DNA of 61,025 bases, from positions 1-61,025 of the forward strand of contig JALUWX010000051.1 of the NCBI GenBank assembly GCA_027019265.1. The letters run 5' to 3'. Made by a program: the position numbers and the translations under genes. The notes beneath the pieces are model-generated. The model made no database searches and was not told where the DNA came from. It saw only the letters and a list, made by a program, of their open reading frames with translations. Shown piece after piece: positions 35,663 to 45,115 of the stretch. How positions within the stretch are numbered: position 1 is the first letter of the stretch; every line of letters starts with the position of its first letter. The stretch is from Phycisphaerales bacterium. Lineage in GTDB: Bacteria; Planctomycetota; Phycisphaerae; Phycisphaerales; UBA1924.

Positions 35663-37522
35663 ATGAACACCATCCGCGCCCTCATCGCTGTCCTCGCGAT
35701 CCTCATCCTCGCGCCCATCGCCAGCGCCGTCCCCGAACTCCCCCCCTGTCCCGACGACCGAGACCCCGATCTCTGGCAGTTCATGGACACCTACCTCCTC
35801 ACCCTCTGGGACAACGACCCCGCGTCCTACTACCAGATCGTCAACGACCAATCCCGCCTCGACGAGATCCCATCCATCTCCGCCGAAGCGCAGCAGTACT
35901 GGATCGACATCCAACGGGACCTCCTCGACTCCCTCAACGCGCTCGACACCGCCGACTTCACCAGCGCCGACCAGCTCGACCACGACCTCATGCGCTACAC
36001 CCTCGAGCAAGCCCTCGAGTCCGCAAAGCTCAAACCCTGGCAAACCCCCATCTCCTCCATCTCCGGCCCACAGATCTGGCTCCCCCAGATGGGATCCCAG
36101 CTCCCCACCCGGACCCGTCAACAGAAACACATGTACGTCCTCCGCCTCCGTCGGGTGGAGATCCACATCGCGGAGCACATGGACAACATGCGCGCCGGGA
36201 TCCAGTCCGGGCGCGTCATGCCGCGCGTCGTCATCGAACCCACCATCGCCCAGACCCTCGCGCAGTGCACCCCCGAGATCCGGGAAGACCCATCCCGCTC
36301 CCCCTTCTTCGCCCCCCTCCGTGATCTCGACGAGGACGACCCGATGGCCGTCGAAGCCCGACAGATCATCGCCGATCGCATCGCCCCCGTATACCTCGAG
36401 CTCGCGCTCTTCCTCCAGAACGAATACCTCCCGGCCTGCCGTGACTCCGTCGCCGCCTCCGACTCCATCGACGCTATCAAGGGCTACAACCAAGCCCTCG
36501 TTGCCCACACCACCCGACCCGACCTCACCGCGCAGCAGATCCACGACACCGGGCTCAAGAGAGTCCGAGAAATCCGCGCCGACATGATGAAGGTCATCGA
36601 ACGCACCGACTGGTACGAGTCCACGGGCAAGTCCATCCTCACGGACGACGACCGATTCAGCGCCTTCAACGAGTACCTCCGAACCGACCCGCGCTTCTAC
36701 CACACCGACCCCGAAGCCCTCCTCGACGAATACCGGGTCATGTGCAAGCTCATCGACCCCGAGCTCGTCAACCTCTTCGGGAAGCTCCCCCGTCTCCCCT
36801 ACGGCGTCCGCCGCCTCCCCAGATTCCAGGAAGCCAGCGCACCCACGGCCTTCTACTACCCCGGAGAACTCAAATCCGGGGTCCCCGGATACTTCATGGC
36901 CAACGCCTCCAAGCTCGACCAGCGCCCCAGGTACGAGATGCTCGCCCTCACCATCCACGAAGCCGTCCCCGGCCACCACCTCCAGTACGCGCTCGCGCAG
37001 GAAGTCGAGAACCAGCACCCCATCCGCAAAACACTCAACTACACCGCCTTCGGCGAGGGCTGGGCCCTCTACGCCGAACGACTCGGGCTCGAGATGGGAT
37101 CGGGAAAGTACGGGCTCTACGAAAACCCCTACGACGACTTCGGACGACTCAACATGGAAATGTGGCGTGCCTGCCGACTCGTCGTCGATACCGGGATCCA
37201 CGCGCAGGGCTGGTCACGACAACAAGCCATCGACTACATGCTCTCCAACACCGCCCTCGCGCCCCACAACATCACCTCCGAAGTCGATCGATACATCGGA
37301 TGGCCCGGACAAGCGACGGCCTACATGATCGGACAGCTCGCCATCCTCGACATGCGCGCCAAAGCCGAATCCATGTTCCTCGACAACTTCGACATCCGCG
37401 CCTTCCACGACCAGATCCTCATCGACGGCCCCCTCCCCCTCCCCGTCCTCGAAGCCAAGATCGACCGATGGATCGAATCGCATCATCGATGGAACGACGC
37501 GCAAACAAACAGCGGCCCGTAA
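35663..37522 (+). CDS. Secreted DUF885 metallopeptidase-like protein
   Basis: 619 residues. Signal peptide MNTIRALIAVLAILILAPIASA; the DUF885 domain fills most of the protein. Seen: HEAVPGHHLQYALAQE (His432, Glu433 and the following histidine form a zincin-like HExxx site), FGEGWALYAERLG, and the late GWPGQATAYMIGQLAILDMRAKAE segment typical of the family. Predicted metal-dependent carboxypeptidase in the periplasm. TTGACA at 35629-35634 is the best -35 match in the area, 28 bases before the ATG; the -10 is poor. Confidence 0.88.
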   Translation: MNTIRALIAVLAILILAPIASAVPELPPCPDDRDPDLWQFMDTYLLTLWDNDPASYYQIVNDQSRLDEIPSISAEAQQYWIDIQRDLLDSLNALDTADFTSADQLDHDLMRYTLEQALESAKLKPWQTPISSISGPQIWLPQMGSQLPTRTRQQKHMYVLRLRRVEIHIAEHMDNMRAGIQSGRVMPRVVIEPTIAQTLAQCTPEIREDPSRSPFFAPLRDLDEDDPMAVEARQIIADRIAPVYLELALFLQNEYLPACRDSVAASDSIDAIKGYNQALVAHTTRPDLTAQQIHDTGLKRVREIRADMMKVIERTDWYESTGKSILTDDDRFSAFNEYLRTDPRFYHTDPEALLDEYRVMCKLIDPELVNLFGKLPRLPYGVRRLPRFQEASAPTAFYYPGELKSGVPGYFMANASKLDQRPRYEMLALTIHEAVPGHHLQYALAQEVENQHPIRKTLNYTAFGEGWALYAERLGLEMGSGKYGLYENPYDDFGRLNMEMWRACRLVVDTGIHAQGWSRQQAIDYMLSNTALAPHNITSEVDRYIGWPGQATAYMIGQLAILDMRAKAESMFLDNFDIRAFHDQILIDGPLPLPVLEAKIDRWIESHHRWNDAQTNSGP

Positions 37523-37562
37523 GAGCCGCCGTCGAGGAGTTCTCAATCAATCCGACAGTCGA

Positions 37563-37856
37563 TCAACCGATCGTCTGATCGTCGTTCCCCTTCCAACCCG
37601 GACCCGCGTCCCGGTTCAGGGGCTTCGCACGACCGAACGTCGCGCTCTTGCGCTGCAGCTCCGTCTTGGGACCGGGCTGGGACGACCCACCGATCTCCTG
37701 GTCCAGATCAACGCTCGACTCGTTCTCGACGCGCGAGGGTTTCGGGGACGACCCCACCGGAGGACCGAGCCGACGCGTCCGCGCCTCGTCGATCGACCGA
37801 TCGAGCTTCCCGAGGAGCTGACGGACTTCGTTGAATGCCTTCGATTCATCGCTCAT
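37563..37856 (-). CDS. Small hypothetical hydrophilic protein
   Basis: 97 residues from ATG 37856 with GGAGG nine bases upstream. A short N-terminal helix (FNEVRQLLGKLDRSIDEARTRRL), then a Pro/Ser/Gly-rich disordered region with no cysteines. The longer open frame starting at 37931 is not needed. No family recognised. Convergent with the DUF885 gene. Confidence 0.6.
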   Translation of the reverse strand: MSDESKAFNEVRQLLGKLDRSIDEARTRRLGPPVGSSPKPSRVENESSVDLDQEIGGSSQPGPKTELQRKSATFGRAKPLNRDAGPGWKGNDDQTIG

Positions 37857-38020
37857 AGTACTGGACCTCCGAGTCCTACAACTCGGCGTTTCAACCACAC
37901 GACTCGACCCCCGATCCCCCTCCAAGCCCACACATCGCGGACTCTGTAACGGTTGTGCGGGTCACGCTCGATAACCTCCGGACCTCCCCTATTGCGAGTG
38001 TGTGTATAAAGTCCCGGACC

Positions 38021-38584
38021 ATGGCACCCCCTATCCCATCAACGACCAACCAACGCGCTCACACCGCACCCCTCGTCACCGCGCGTCGGGACCTCTTCTG
38101 GTCCAACGTCGTCCGGGACACCCTCATGGCCCTCGCCACCGCCGCCGCACACTCCGCCGGCCGACTCAACGAAGGACCCGTCGCCGCAGCACACTCCACC
38201 GACCCCGTCCACGACCTCTTCGACGGGCGCATGGGTGTCGTCACCACCCTCGGACAACGCATCGCGATCGCCGATGTCTTCCCCGTCTTCGCCTGCACCG
38301 CCGTCGGGGACCCCGAAACCCGTCAACGCTCCGAAGACGTCCAGTGCACCGTCTTCCAGATCACCACCCCCGCCGGAGAGATCTACACCCTCCCCGTCTC
38401 CCACATCCACGCGGTCCACACCCTCTCCGAAGACCTCCTCCGACAGCTCGAAGCCCAAGCCATCGCGACCGAGAACGAAGACGACCCCGAATCACCCCAT
38501 CCCTTCGGGTTCGCCGCCTTCACCTCCCTCGCCAAAGCCGAATCCGATCCGTCACCCCCCCCGAACCCCACCCCAGAGTCCTAA
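38021..38584 (+). CDS. Hypothetical protein, possibly planctomycete-specific
   Basis: 187 residues from ATG 38021. A basic N-terminus, helix (DLFWSNVVRDTLMALATAAAHSAG), then a compact beta segment (MGVVTTLGQRIAIADVFPVFACTAVG; QCTVFQITTPAGEIYTLPVSHIHAVHTLSEDLLRQLE) and a disordered acidic-proline tail. No known family recognised. TATAAA at 38005-38010 is a plausible -10; its distance implies a leader of only about four bases. Open frame to 37955 is possible but lacks support. Confidence 0.6.
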   Translation: MAPPIPSTTNQRAHTAPLVTARRDLFWSNVVRDTLMALATAAAHSAGRLNEGPVAAAHSTDPVHDLFDGRMGVVTTLGQRIAIADVFPVFACTAVGDPETRQRSEDVQCTVFQITTPAGEIYTLPVSHIHAVHTLSEDLLRQLEAQAIATENEDDPESPHPFGFAAFTSLAKAESDPSPPPNPTPES

Positions 38585-38702
38585 ATACCTATCAAGCAAC
38601 GGACTCGGATGAATTCGCGCCCCGACACCCCGCGCGGCGAATAATCCTATCTGACCGATCGTTCCGTACTCCACGATCGATCCCCAACGCCCAGGAGCGC
38701 GC

Positions 38703-39461
38703 ATGTCCGTCCTTATCGCCGTCCCCGTCTACAACGAATCCGCGACCGTCGAGCGTGTCCTCCGCCGAATCGCCGAGTTCAACCTCCCCATTCTCGCCAT
38801 CGACGACGGCTCCACCGACGACACCGCCCAGATCCTCGATTCCCTCCGATCCGAGCTCAACCTCGACATCATCCGACACGAAGCCAACCAGGGCTACGGC
38901 CGCGCCATCCGCGAATCCTTCCAACGCGCCCACCGAGACAACTACGACTGGGTCATCACCATGGACTGCGACGAGCAGCACGAGCCCGAGCGCATCCCCG
39001 ACTTCCTCCGCGCCATCGAGCAAGACACCCACGACATCATCTCGGGGTCGCGCTACATGAACGATGACACCGACACCTCCGTCGCGCCCACCGACCGACG
39101 CGCCATCAACCGGACCCTCACCCAAGAAATCAACCAACGCCTCGGGCTCACCCTCACCGACACCTTCTGCGGCTTCAAAGCCCACCGGGTCAGCGCCATG
39201 GACCAGCTCACCCTCACCGACAACGGCTACGCCTTCCCCATGCAGTTCTGGGTCCAAGCCAACGCAAAGGCACTCCGGATCACCGAGCTCCCCGTCGAGC
39301 TCATCTACAACGACCCCAACCGCACCTTCGGAGGCGGGCTCGACGACGCGCAGGTCCGTCTCGCGCACTACCGAGACGTCCTCAACACCGAACTCGCCAA
39401 GCACCCCGAAGCCCTCGCGACCGCCGGACCCTCGAGCTCCGGGTGCTGCTGCAACTGCTGA
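38703..39461 (+). CDS. Glycosyltransferase family 2, polyprenol-phosphate mannosyltransferase-like
   Basis: 252 residues, soluble GT-A fold: AVPVYNESATVERVL at the start, AIDDGSTDDTAQIL (nucleotide-sugar binding), MDCDEQHEPERIPDFL (DXD-like metal site), SGSRYM, and a late QFWVQANAKALRITELPVELIY. Closest in type to dolichol-phosphate-mannose synthase-like enzymes without the membrane domain. Oddity: the last residues are SSGCCCNC, a four-cysteine end that could bind metal or be modified. AGGAG Shine-Dalgarno precedes the ATG. Confidence 0.85.
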   Translation: MSVLIAVPVYNESATVERVLRRIAEFNLPILAIDDGSTDDTAQILDSLRSELNLDIIRHEANQGYGRAIRESFQRAHRDNYDWVITMDCDEQHEPERIPDFLRAIEQDTHDIISGSRYMNDDTDTSVAPTDRRAINRTLTQEINQRLGLTLTDTFCGFKAHRVSAMDQLTLTDNGYAFPMQFWVQANAKALRITELPVELIYNDPNRTFGGGLDDAQVRLAHYRDVLNTELAKHPEALATAGPSSSGCCCNC

Positions 39462-39496
39462 ACACCCGCGCGACCCACCAACGCACAGGACAAACG

Positions 39497-40810
39497 ATGG
39501 GCGCACCCGAGCACACGGACATCAAGCTCACCCTCAAACCCGACCCCCGCGCCTGGTCCCCGACCCAAGATCTCCGCACCACCGACCTCGCCCGCGCCTC
39601 GCGCCAGTCCATCGGGCTCGACCCCGACCGACCCGTCATCGCCTCGGGACACCAACCCATCATTGTCCACCCCGGAATCGTCGCGAAACTCATCGCCCTC
39701 GATACCTGCGCCAAGCACCACAACGCGCAGACCCTCTGGATCGTCCCCGACCAGGACATCGTCGATCCCGCGCAGCTCCGGATCCCGATCCGAACCGACG
39801 ATGACCTCTCCGAAACGACGATCTCGCTCGAACGAAACCCGGGATCAACACCGAACAACGCGCCGGCGATGTCGCTCCCCCCCATCGAGCCCTTCACCGC
39901 GCTCGACGCGCTCCAACGACTCGCTTCCCAACTCGATGCGCACCAGCACGAGCCCACCCGCGCCAAACAGTTCGCTAGCGCCGTCATCCACGACCTCTGC
40001 GATCTCCTCGACCTCTCCATCCCCACCCTCGTCTTCGCCTCCGATCTCCTCGAAACCCCCGTCGGCCAAGCCGCGCTCTCCGAACTCACCCACGACCCCC
40101 GAAGCGCCATCGAGCACTACAACCGCGCCATCGACACCGCGCCCAACGCCGGGGTCCGCCCCCTCAACATCACCGACGATTCCATCGAGTTCCCCCTCTG
40201 GAGAATCACCGACACCTCGCGCGAGATCGTCACCCTCAACCCCTCCCAGACCCTCGACCCCACCAACCTCGCGCCCCGAGGGCTCCTCATGACGGCCATC
40301 GCCCGGCGCGCCCTCTGCGACCTCTTCATCCACGGCACCGGCGGCCTCAAATACGACACCATCACCACCCGGTGGATCCACACCTGGTTGAACCAACCCC
40401 TCGCGCCCATCACCGGCGCGAGCGCCACCCTCACCCTCGATCTCAAACTCCCCGACTCCTACATCGACCCCGACACCGCAACCTGGGAAGCCCACCACGC
40501 GCGCCACGACCCCGACATGCTCGACGAACACACCGCCGCCCAGCGCAAATCCGAGCTCGTCAGCGCCATCGAATCCACCAAATCCAAGGGCATCGATCCC
40601 GCGCCCCTCTTCACCGAGCTCCAATCCCTCCTCACCCACACGCGCGACAAACACGAGGACGACCTCGAAGCGCTCCAAGCACGAGCCCAACAAGCCCAGC
40701 GCTTCCGAACCATGCACCGGATCGCCACGGACCGAACCTTCGCCTACCCCCTCCACGACCCCCAGCGCCTCCGGGACCTCAAACGCGCCATCGAGTCACG
40801 ATTCGCGTGA
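39497..40810 (+). CDS. BshC-like protein (distant)
   Basis: 437 residues from ATG 39497, AGGA upstream. The N-terminal motif VIASGHQPIIVHPGIVAKLIAL followed by TLWIVPDQDIVD corresponds in spacing to the GGQQAGLLTGPLYTIHK and FWIAGEDHDF motifs of BshC, the cysteine-adding enzyme of bacillithiol synthesis; a later GTGGLKYDTITTRWI and a C-terminal coiled coil (360-425) also fit. Similarity is remote and planctomycete proteins with GHQ...HPG are normally unannotated, so the function is a guess. It follows the GT2 gene by 35 bases. Confidence 0.5.
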   Translation: MGAPEHTDIKLTLKPDPRAWSPTQDLRTTDLARASRQSIGLDPDRPVIASGHQPIIVHPGIVAKLIALDTCAKHHNAQTLWIVPDQDIVDPAQLRIPIRTDDDLSETTISLERNPGSTPNNAPAMSLPPIEPFTALDALQRLASQLDAHQHEPTRAKQFASAVIHDLCDLLDLSIPTLVFASDLLETPVGQAALSELTHDPRSAIEHYNRAIDTAPNAGVRPLNITDDSIEFPLWRITDTSREIVTLNPSQTLDPTNLAPRGLLMTAIARRALCDLFIHGTGGLKYDTITTRWIHTWLNQPLAPITGASATLTLDLKLPDSYIDPDTATWEAHHARHDPDMLDEHTAAQRKSELVSAIESTKSKGIDPAPLFTELQSLLTHTRDKHEDDLEALQARAQQAQRFRTMHRIATDRTFAYPLHDPQRLRDLKRAIESRFA

Positions 40811-40821
40811 TACCCTCGTCC

Positions 40822-41793
40822 ATGCGCACCATCCTCTTCCTCCTCACCCTCCTCCTCACCCTCCTCCTCACCTCCTGCGGCTCAAACACTCCCCCCTCCG
40901 CGCAATCGAACGCATCCACGAACGATCCCACCCACGAGCCCTTCCGGATCGCCGCCCTCGCGCCGGGGATCGCTGTCATCATCAGAGATCTCGGGCACGA
41001 GGACCTCATCGTCGCGCGACACGATTTCGACATGATCTGTTCCGACTCCATCCCCAAAGCCGGGTCATCCCTGGGCTGGGACCTCGAAGCCCTCATCGCC
41101 GCAAACCCCACCCACCTCATCATGCAGCGCTCCGAGACCGCGCCCATCTCCGACACCCTCATCAACGCCGCCGAAACACACAACTGGACCATCATCGCGC
41201 GCCCCCTCGACACCCTCGACGACATCGCGATCCTCAGCGACGACCTCCACTACCTCATCGAAGGCCCACCCGAGCGCGAGCCCGGCGAATACGACATCCA
41301 ATCCGCACTCGAACACACCCAACCCTCCGCGCGACTCGCACGCGCCTGGCGCGACCGGGGACCCATCGCCGACAACGCCGGCCGGGTCCTCATCCTCGGA
41401 TCCCTCGACCCCCCAGCAGCGATGGGCCCGAACTCCTTCCACCACCAGCTCATCGAGCGCATGGGCATGACCCCAGCGATCACCGAGGGCGCGATGTGGA
41501 TCGAGCTCGACTACGAAGACCTCGTCGCGCTCAAGCCCGACTCGATCCTCCTCTTCGCCCCACGAAACCGCGATGAGTCCGACGACTTCGGCGCCCCCGA
41601 GCCCATCACCGGACCCCGCGCCCTCGAAACCCTGGGACCCATCGCGCAGCTCCCCATCCCCGCGCTCGAGCACAACAAGGTCGCCGTCATCGACCACCCC
41701 CTCGCGCTCCTCCCGAGCACCGCGCTCGCAGACATCGCGCACGAGATCGAACAGATCCTCGAAACCTGGAACGAACACCCACCCAGCCCGTGA
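40822..41793 (+). CDS. Substrate-binding lipoprotein, BtuF/FepB fold
   Basis: 323 residues. Lipoprotein signal with lipobox LLTSC (about 15-19). The mature part has the two-lobe metal-chelate/cobalamin-binding fold (Peripla_BP_2): RIAALAPGIAVIIRDLGHEDLIVARHD, then LEALIAANPTHLIMQ and a C-terminal lobe with VLILGSLDPPAAMGPNSFHHQLIERMGM. No permease or ATPase gene is adjacent. Convergent and abutting (no gap) with the heme oxygenase gene, consistent with heme, siderophore or corrinoid uptake. Ligand unknown. Confidence 0.82.
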   Translation: MRTILFLLTLLLTLLLTSCGSNTPPSAQSNASTNDPTHEPFRIAALAPGIAVIIRDLGHEDLIVARHDFDMICSDSIPKAGSSLGWDLEALIAANPTHLIMQRSETAPISDTLINAAETHNWTIIARPLDTLDDIAILSDDLHYLIEGPPEREPGEYDIQSALEHTQPSARLARAWRDRGPIADNAGRVLILGSLDPPAAMGPNSFHHQLIERMGMTPAITEGAMWIELDYEDLVALKPDSILLFAPRNRDESDDFGAPEPITGPRALETLGPIAQLPIPALEHNKVAVIDHPLALLPSTALADIAHEIEQILETWNEHPPSP

Positions 41794-42504
41794 TCAGTTC
41801 ACGTGCACCGAGTGACCCTTCTCGAACGCATCGCGATCGAGCGTCTTCCCGTGCGCCTCGAGCAGCTCGTCCGCGCTCATCGCATCCTCGAGATCGAGAT
41901 TGATCGTCAGCACATACGCCGCCCGTGTCCCATCGAAGAGCGCATCACGCTGCGCCCCATCGAGCGGGAGCGCATCGAGCGTTTCCTTGAACTTCATCCA
42001 CTCCCCGCGCTGCGCCTCCCCGAACGGATCCAGCGCCATCATCCCCTCCGTCGCGCTCTCCATCCCGAACACCTGACGGAGCTTCCGCGCCACAAACCGG
42101 TTCCCGTTCGTCGCGCCGAGCCGGACATAGTGCAGCCCGAGGATGTGCATCGGGTCGTCCTTGTGCGCCTCGATGTGCGCGATGAACCGAGCCGTCCCGG
42201 GTGTGGGCTCCGCCTCCGTCGATCCCCCGAAGTACGCAAGGTCCTCCCGATACCAGGGCTCGAACGTGTGCGCCTCCGCAACAACCTCCGCCACCAAGGG
42301 CTCCGCACCCCGCGCCGCGCGCACCGCGCTGTCCAGCGCCTCGTGCACCAACCACCCCTGCTCGAGCGACGACACATACCCCTCCCGGCTGATCGTCCCC
42401 TTGATCATCGACGAAGGCGTCCCACCCCGCTCCGCGATCTGGTGCAGATCCCAGTTGTCGTCCTTCAATCGCTTCGTGATCGGGTCCGTCGTCGTCGTCG
42501 TCAT
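41794..42504 (-). CDS. Heme oxygenase-like protein (biliverdin-producing type)
   Basis: 236 residues from ATG 42504. All-helical heme oxygenase pattern: proximal-His region LKDDNWDLHQIAERGG near residue 15, first helices ISREGYVSSLEQGWLVHEAL, distal-helix region ILGLHYVRLGATNGNRFVARKLRQVFGM (the usual Gly-rich YxxxGxxxG turn). It would open heme to biliverdin, CO and iron. A Fur-like palindrome is 51 bases upstream of the start. Distance from characterised HO is large; a TenA-like fold is the alternative. Confidence 0.68.
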   Translation of the reverse strand: MTTTTTDPITKRLKDDNWDLHQIAERGGTPSSMIKGTISREGYVSSLEQGWLVHEALDSAVRAARGAEPLVAEVVAEAHTFEPWYREDLAYFGGSTEAEPTPGTARFIAHIEAHKDDPMHILGLHYVRLGATNGNRFVARKLRQVFGMESATEGMMALDPFGEAQRGEWMKFKETLDALPLDGAQRDALFDGTRAAYVLTINLDLEDAMSADELLEAHGKTLDRDAFEKGHSVHVN

Positions 42505-42554
42505 CCGTCCGTCCTCTCGCGCATCGCGCACCGGGTCATCCCGAATTCATCTCG

Positions 42555-42571
42555 TTGAGACTCGTTCTCAA
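42555..42571 (-). promoter_or_regulatory. Fur-like operator upstream of the heme oxygenase gene
   Basis: Perfect inverted repeat TTGAGA-CTCGT-TCTCAA (42555-42571), close to the Fur box core TGAGAATnATTCTCA. Directly upstream on the minus strand is TATGAT (plus 42571-42576), a good -10 box, so binding would block the promoter. Fits iron-repressed heme use. Confidence 0.5.
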
Positions 42572-42601
42572 TCATACCCGCACCCCATCCCCAAGACCCA
42601 C

Positions 42602-42633
42602 AAGAAAGCCCCCGATCCAATCGGACCGGGGGC
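42602..42633 (-). terminator. Terminator of the zinc carboxypeptidase gene
   Basis: On the minus strand GCCCCCG and CGGGGGC (42608-42614 with 42627-42633) form a stem with an inner TCC/GGA extension and AATC-type loop, followed by TTTCTTG. It lies 72 bases after the carboxypeptidase stop. Confidence 0.8.
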
Positions 42634-42704
42634 CTGGGGAGAGCATCATTAACACCCCCGAGAGCCGCAGTGTGGGGCAGTGGGGGGGTGGAGTCCTCAA
42701 AGAC

Positions 42705-45077
42705 TCAGCCCGCGCTGAGCGCCTGAAGGAACGCCGACACATCGAAGAAGTCCCAGCTCCCGTCCTGGTTGAAGTCCGCGATCGGATCCTCGGCGGCCAA
42801 CAACTGCAGGAACAGCGACACATCGAAGAAGTCCAGCTCACCGTCCCCGTTCAGATCCGCAGGGCTCCCCGCGCACCCGACCGAGACGATCCGCACATCA
42901 TCGATCGCCGCTTCCACGATCGATCCATCGCCCTCATCGCCGGCGATGAACCGCACCCGCACCTGATCCGTCACACTCGACACATCCGCGACCCGGAACC
43001 GCTTCTCCACCCACACCCCAGCGTTCTCCGTCACCGTCTCGAGCGTGGACCACGACGCGCCGTTGTTGCTCGAGATCTGAACCAGCATCGAGTCCGCGTT
43101 CGGGGACGCGCCCTGATCGTTCGAGTACCAGCGCCAATACACCAGCTCCGCGTCGTCACCGGCCGCCACCGCGTCCATCGCAGGGGACGTCAGCGTCGTC
43201 ACACCACCATCGATGTCGTTCGACCCGATCGACGACCCCGCGCTCGCGCCCGTCACGAAACAGCGCGTCCCAGCAACCGTGTGGTCATCCTCGGGCTGCG
43301 CCGCCGTCCCCTGAGGATCAGCACGCTCCCACACACCCGTCGTCGCGTCATCACCAGCCGCGCCGACCGTCCACCCGTTGCTCAACTCCATGTCGTCGTC
43401 GAACCCGATCATGAACTCCTGCGCGACGACCCCGAACACCGCGTTCCCGCTCGGGAACCGGACCGATCCCCCCTCCAGCGTCGCCGCCGTGAAGTAGAAC
43501 TCGATCGTCGAATCGCACGGCGCACCCGGGAGCATCCCACCCCAGCGAGACAGACCCAAGCCCGACATCGCCGACGACGAGAACGACCCCGAACCCACGC
43601 GCGACCAGAGCATCACACTCGACTCGTCGAGCGCTTCAACCCCATCGCTGATCGTCACCTCGACATCGCTCGGAGCCCCGGCCTCAACCAACCCCGTGTT
43701 GTTGTGATCGAACACCAAGGGCTGGGTCGTCCGACCCGCAAACAGCTTCGCCGCCTCAAAGTTCTCCTGCGCCGTCGGCAGGATCACCGACGCCGGAGGC
43801 GAGAACCCGTCGATCCCGTTGTTCTCGTCCGGACGAAGCTCGATCGTCAACGAAGGAACCCCAGCACCGTCGTAGAACCAGTCCGAGCACGTCCCGGCCG
43901 CCGCATACAACTGCCACGACTGGATCGGGTTGTAGAACACACCCGAGATCGACTGGATCAGATCTGACATGTCCCCCGTCAATGACTGGAAGAACGATCG
44001 ATCGGGCTCCGGGGTCACCAACCCCACCTCGTACCCCAGCGGCCAAAGAATCAGCTGCGAGAACGTGTGGTAGTCGATATGCGCCGCAAGATCGCTCCCG
44101 TACGACAACCCCAAGTCGCGCAGCGCCGACGTCTCGGGCTCGCTGAACGCGCTCGGCCCGTGGTAGATATCGCTCGAAGGATCGCTCGACGTCCCGTCCC
44201 CACCGAACGACACATCCCAGTTCCGGTTCAGGTCCACCCCCTCGAACGATCCCGGGTTGTCCCTCCGGTTCTTCCTCCAGTACCGCTCCGTGGACCACGT
44301 GTACAGATACCCGTCCGGGTTCAGCACCGGGACGATCACGAACCGGACCGAGTCCATCAGCTCCGTCACCTCGATATCGCTCCCGTACCCGTCCACCAAG
44401 CGCGACGCGATGTACGTCACCGTCATCGGGCTCACCCACTCCCGCGCGTGCTGACCCCCGTTCCACAAAACCACCGGCCGATCCGCCGCCGCGTTCCCCG
44501 GCGCATCCGGACCCGTGATCGTGTACGCCCACAGATCCCGACCCTCGACCGTGTCCCCGAAGTCCGCACGCGACACGAGCCCAGCATTCGCGCTCGTCAT
44601 CGAGTCCATGTACGAAAGGATCTCCGCGTACTGCCTGTAGTTCGTGAACCACGACTCGTCGTGCGACCACACCCCCGAAGGGCGCTGCGCATCCGGGTTC
44701 TGGAGCTCGAACCGACGTGCATCCTTCAGCGCGTTCCAGTGCTCGTCCGTGTGCGCCTGAAGATCATCGATCATCACCACCGGGTTCACACCCAGCTCCC
44801 GGAGCGCCCCGATCCGATCCTTCTTCACCTGCGCGATCACCTCCCCGATCCCCGGCCGCTCCGTCCACGACGACTCGATCAGCGACATCGCCGCGCGGAG
44901 CTGTCTCACGTTCTCGATCCGGATCGATACCACGCTCTGCCCCTCGTACACCCTCGGAGGCGTGTGCGACAGCACATCCACCATCCCCGACCCCGGAACC
45001 GCCGTCTGCGCCAGCGACACCGACGAACCCGAGGTCAGACACACCATGAGCGAAACGCACAAAGGAAACCGAGCCAT
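42705..45077 (-). CDS. Secreted M14 zinc carboxypeptidase with GC-type dockerin-like C-terminus
   Basis: 790 residues from ATG 45077 (GGAG eight bases upstream). Signal peptide MARFPLCVSLMVCLTSGSSVSLAQ. M14 domain: zinc motif NGGQHAREWVSP (HxxE), NPDGYLYTWSTERYWRKNRRD, GVDLNRNWDVSFGG, HIDYHTFSQLILWPLG (third zinc His), and the catalytic Glu in LTIELRPDENN. Then a beta-sandwich with many Gly/Ser, a VEKRFRVADVS...VRVRFIAGDEG jelly-roll, and a C-terminal duplicated DLNGDGELDFFDVSLFLQLL / DFNQDGSWDFFDVSAFLQAL calcium-loop pair, the Phycisphaerae GC-type dockerin-like anchor. Confidence 0.92.
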   Translation of the reverse strand: MARFPLCVSLMVCLTSGSSVSLAQTAVPGSGMVDVLSHTPPRVYEGQSVVSIRIENVRQLRAAMSLIESSWTERPGIGEVIAQVKKDRIGALRELGVNPVVMIDDLQAHTDEHWNALKDARRFELQNPDAQRPSGVWSHDESWFTNYRQYAEILSYMDSMTSANAGLVSRADFGDTVEGRDLWAYTITGPDAPGNAAADRPVVLWNGGQHAREWVSPMTVTYIASRLVDGYGSDIEVTELMDSVRFVIVPVLNPDGYLYTWSTERYWRKNRRDNPGSFEGVDLNRNWDVSFGGDGTSSDPSSDIYHGPSAFSEPETSALRDLGLSYGSDLAAHIDYHTFSQLILWPLGYEVGLVTPEPDRSFFQSLTGDMSDLIQSISGVFYNPIQSWQLYAAAGTCSDWFYDGAGVPSLTIELRPDENNGIDGFSPPASVILPTAQENFEAAKLFAGRTTQPLVFDHNNTGLVEAGAPSDVEVTISDGVEALDESSVMLWSRVGSGSFSSSAMSGLGLSRWGGMLPGAPCDSTIEFYFTAATLEGGSVRFPSGNAVFGVVAQEFMIGFDDDMELSNGWTVGAAGDDATTGVWERADPQGTAAQPEDDHTVAGTRCFVTGASAGSSIGSNDIDGGVTTLTSPAMDAVAAGDDAELVYWRWYSNDQGASPNADSMLVQISSNNGASWSTLETVTENAGVWVEKRFRVADVSSVTDQVRVRFIAGDEGDGSIVEAAIDDVRIVSVGCAGSPADLNGDGELDFFDVSLFLQLLAAEDPIADFNQDGSWDFFDVSAFLQALSAG

Positions 45078-45115
45078 AGTCACTTCTCCAAACGCGATGA
45101 GACCCTCGCGCCATC

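Noticed and set aside
38703..39461. GT2 gene as BshA next to the BshC-like gene
   Set aside because: BshA is a GT4 (GT-B) enzyme; this product has a GT-A fold with DXD-like motif.
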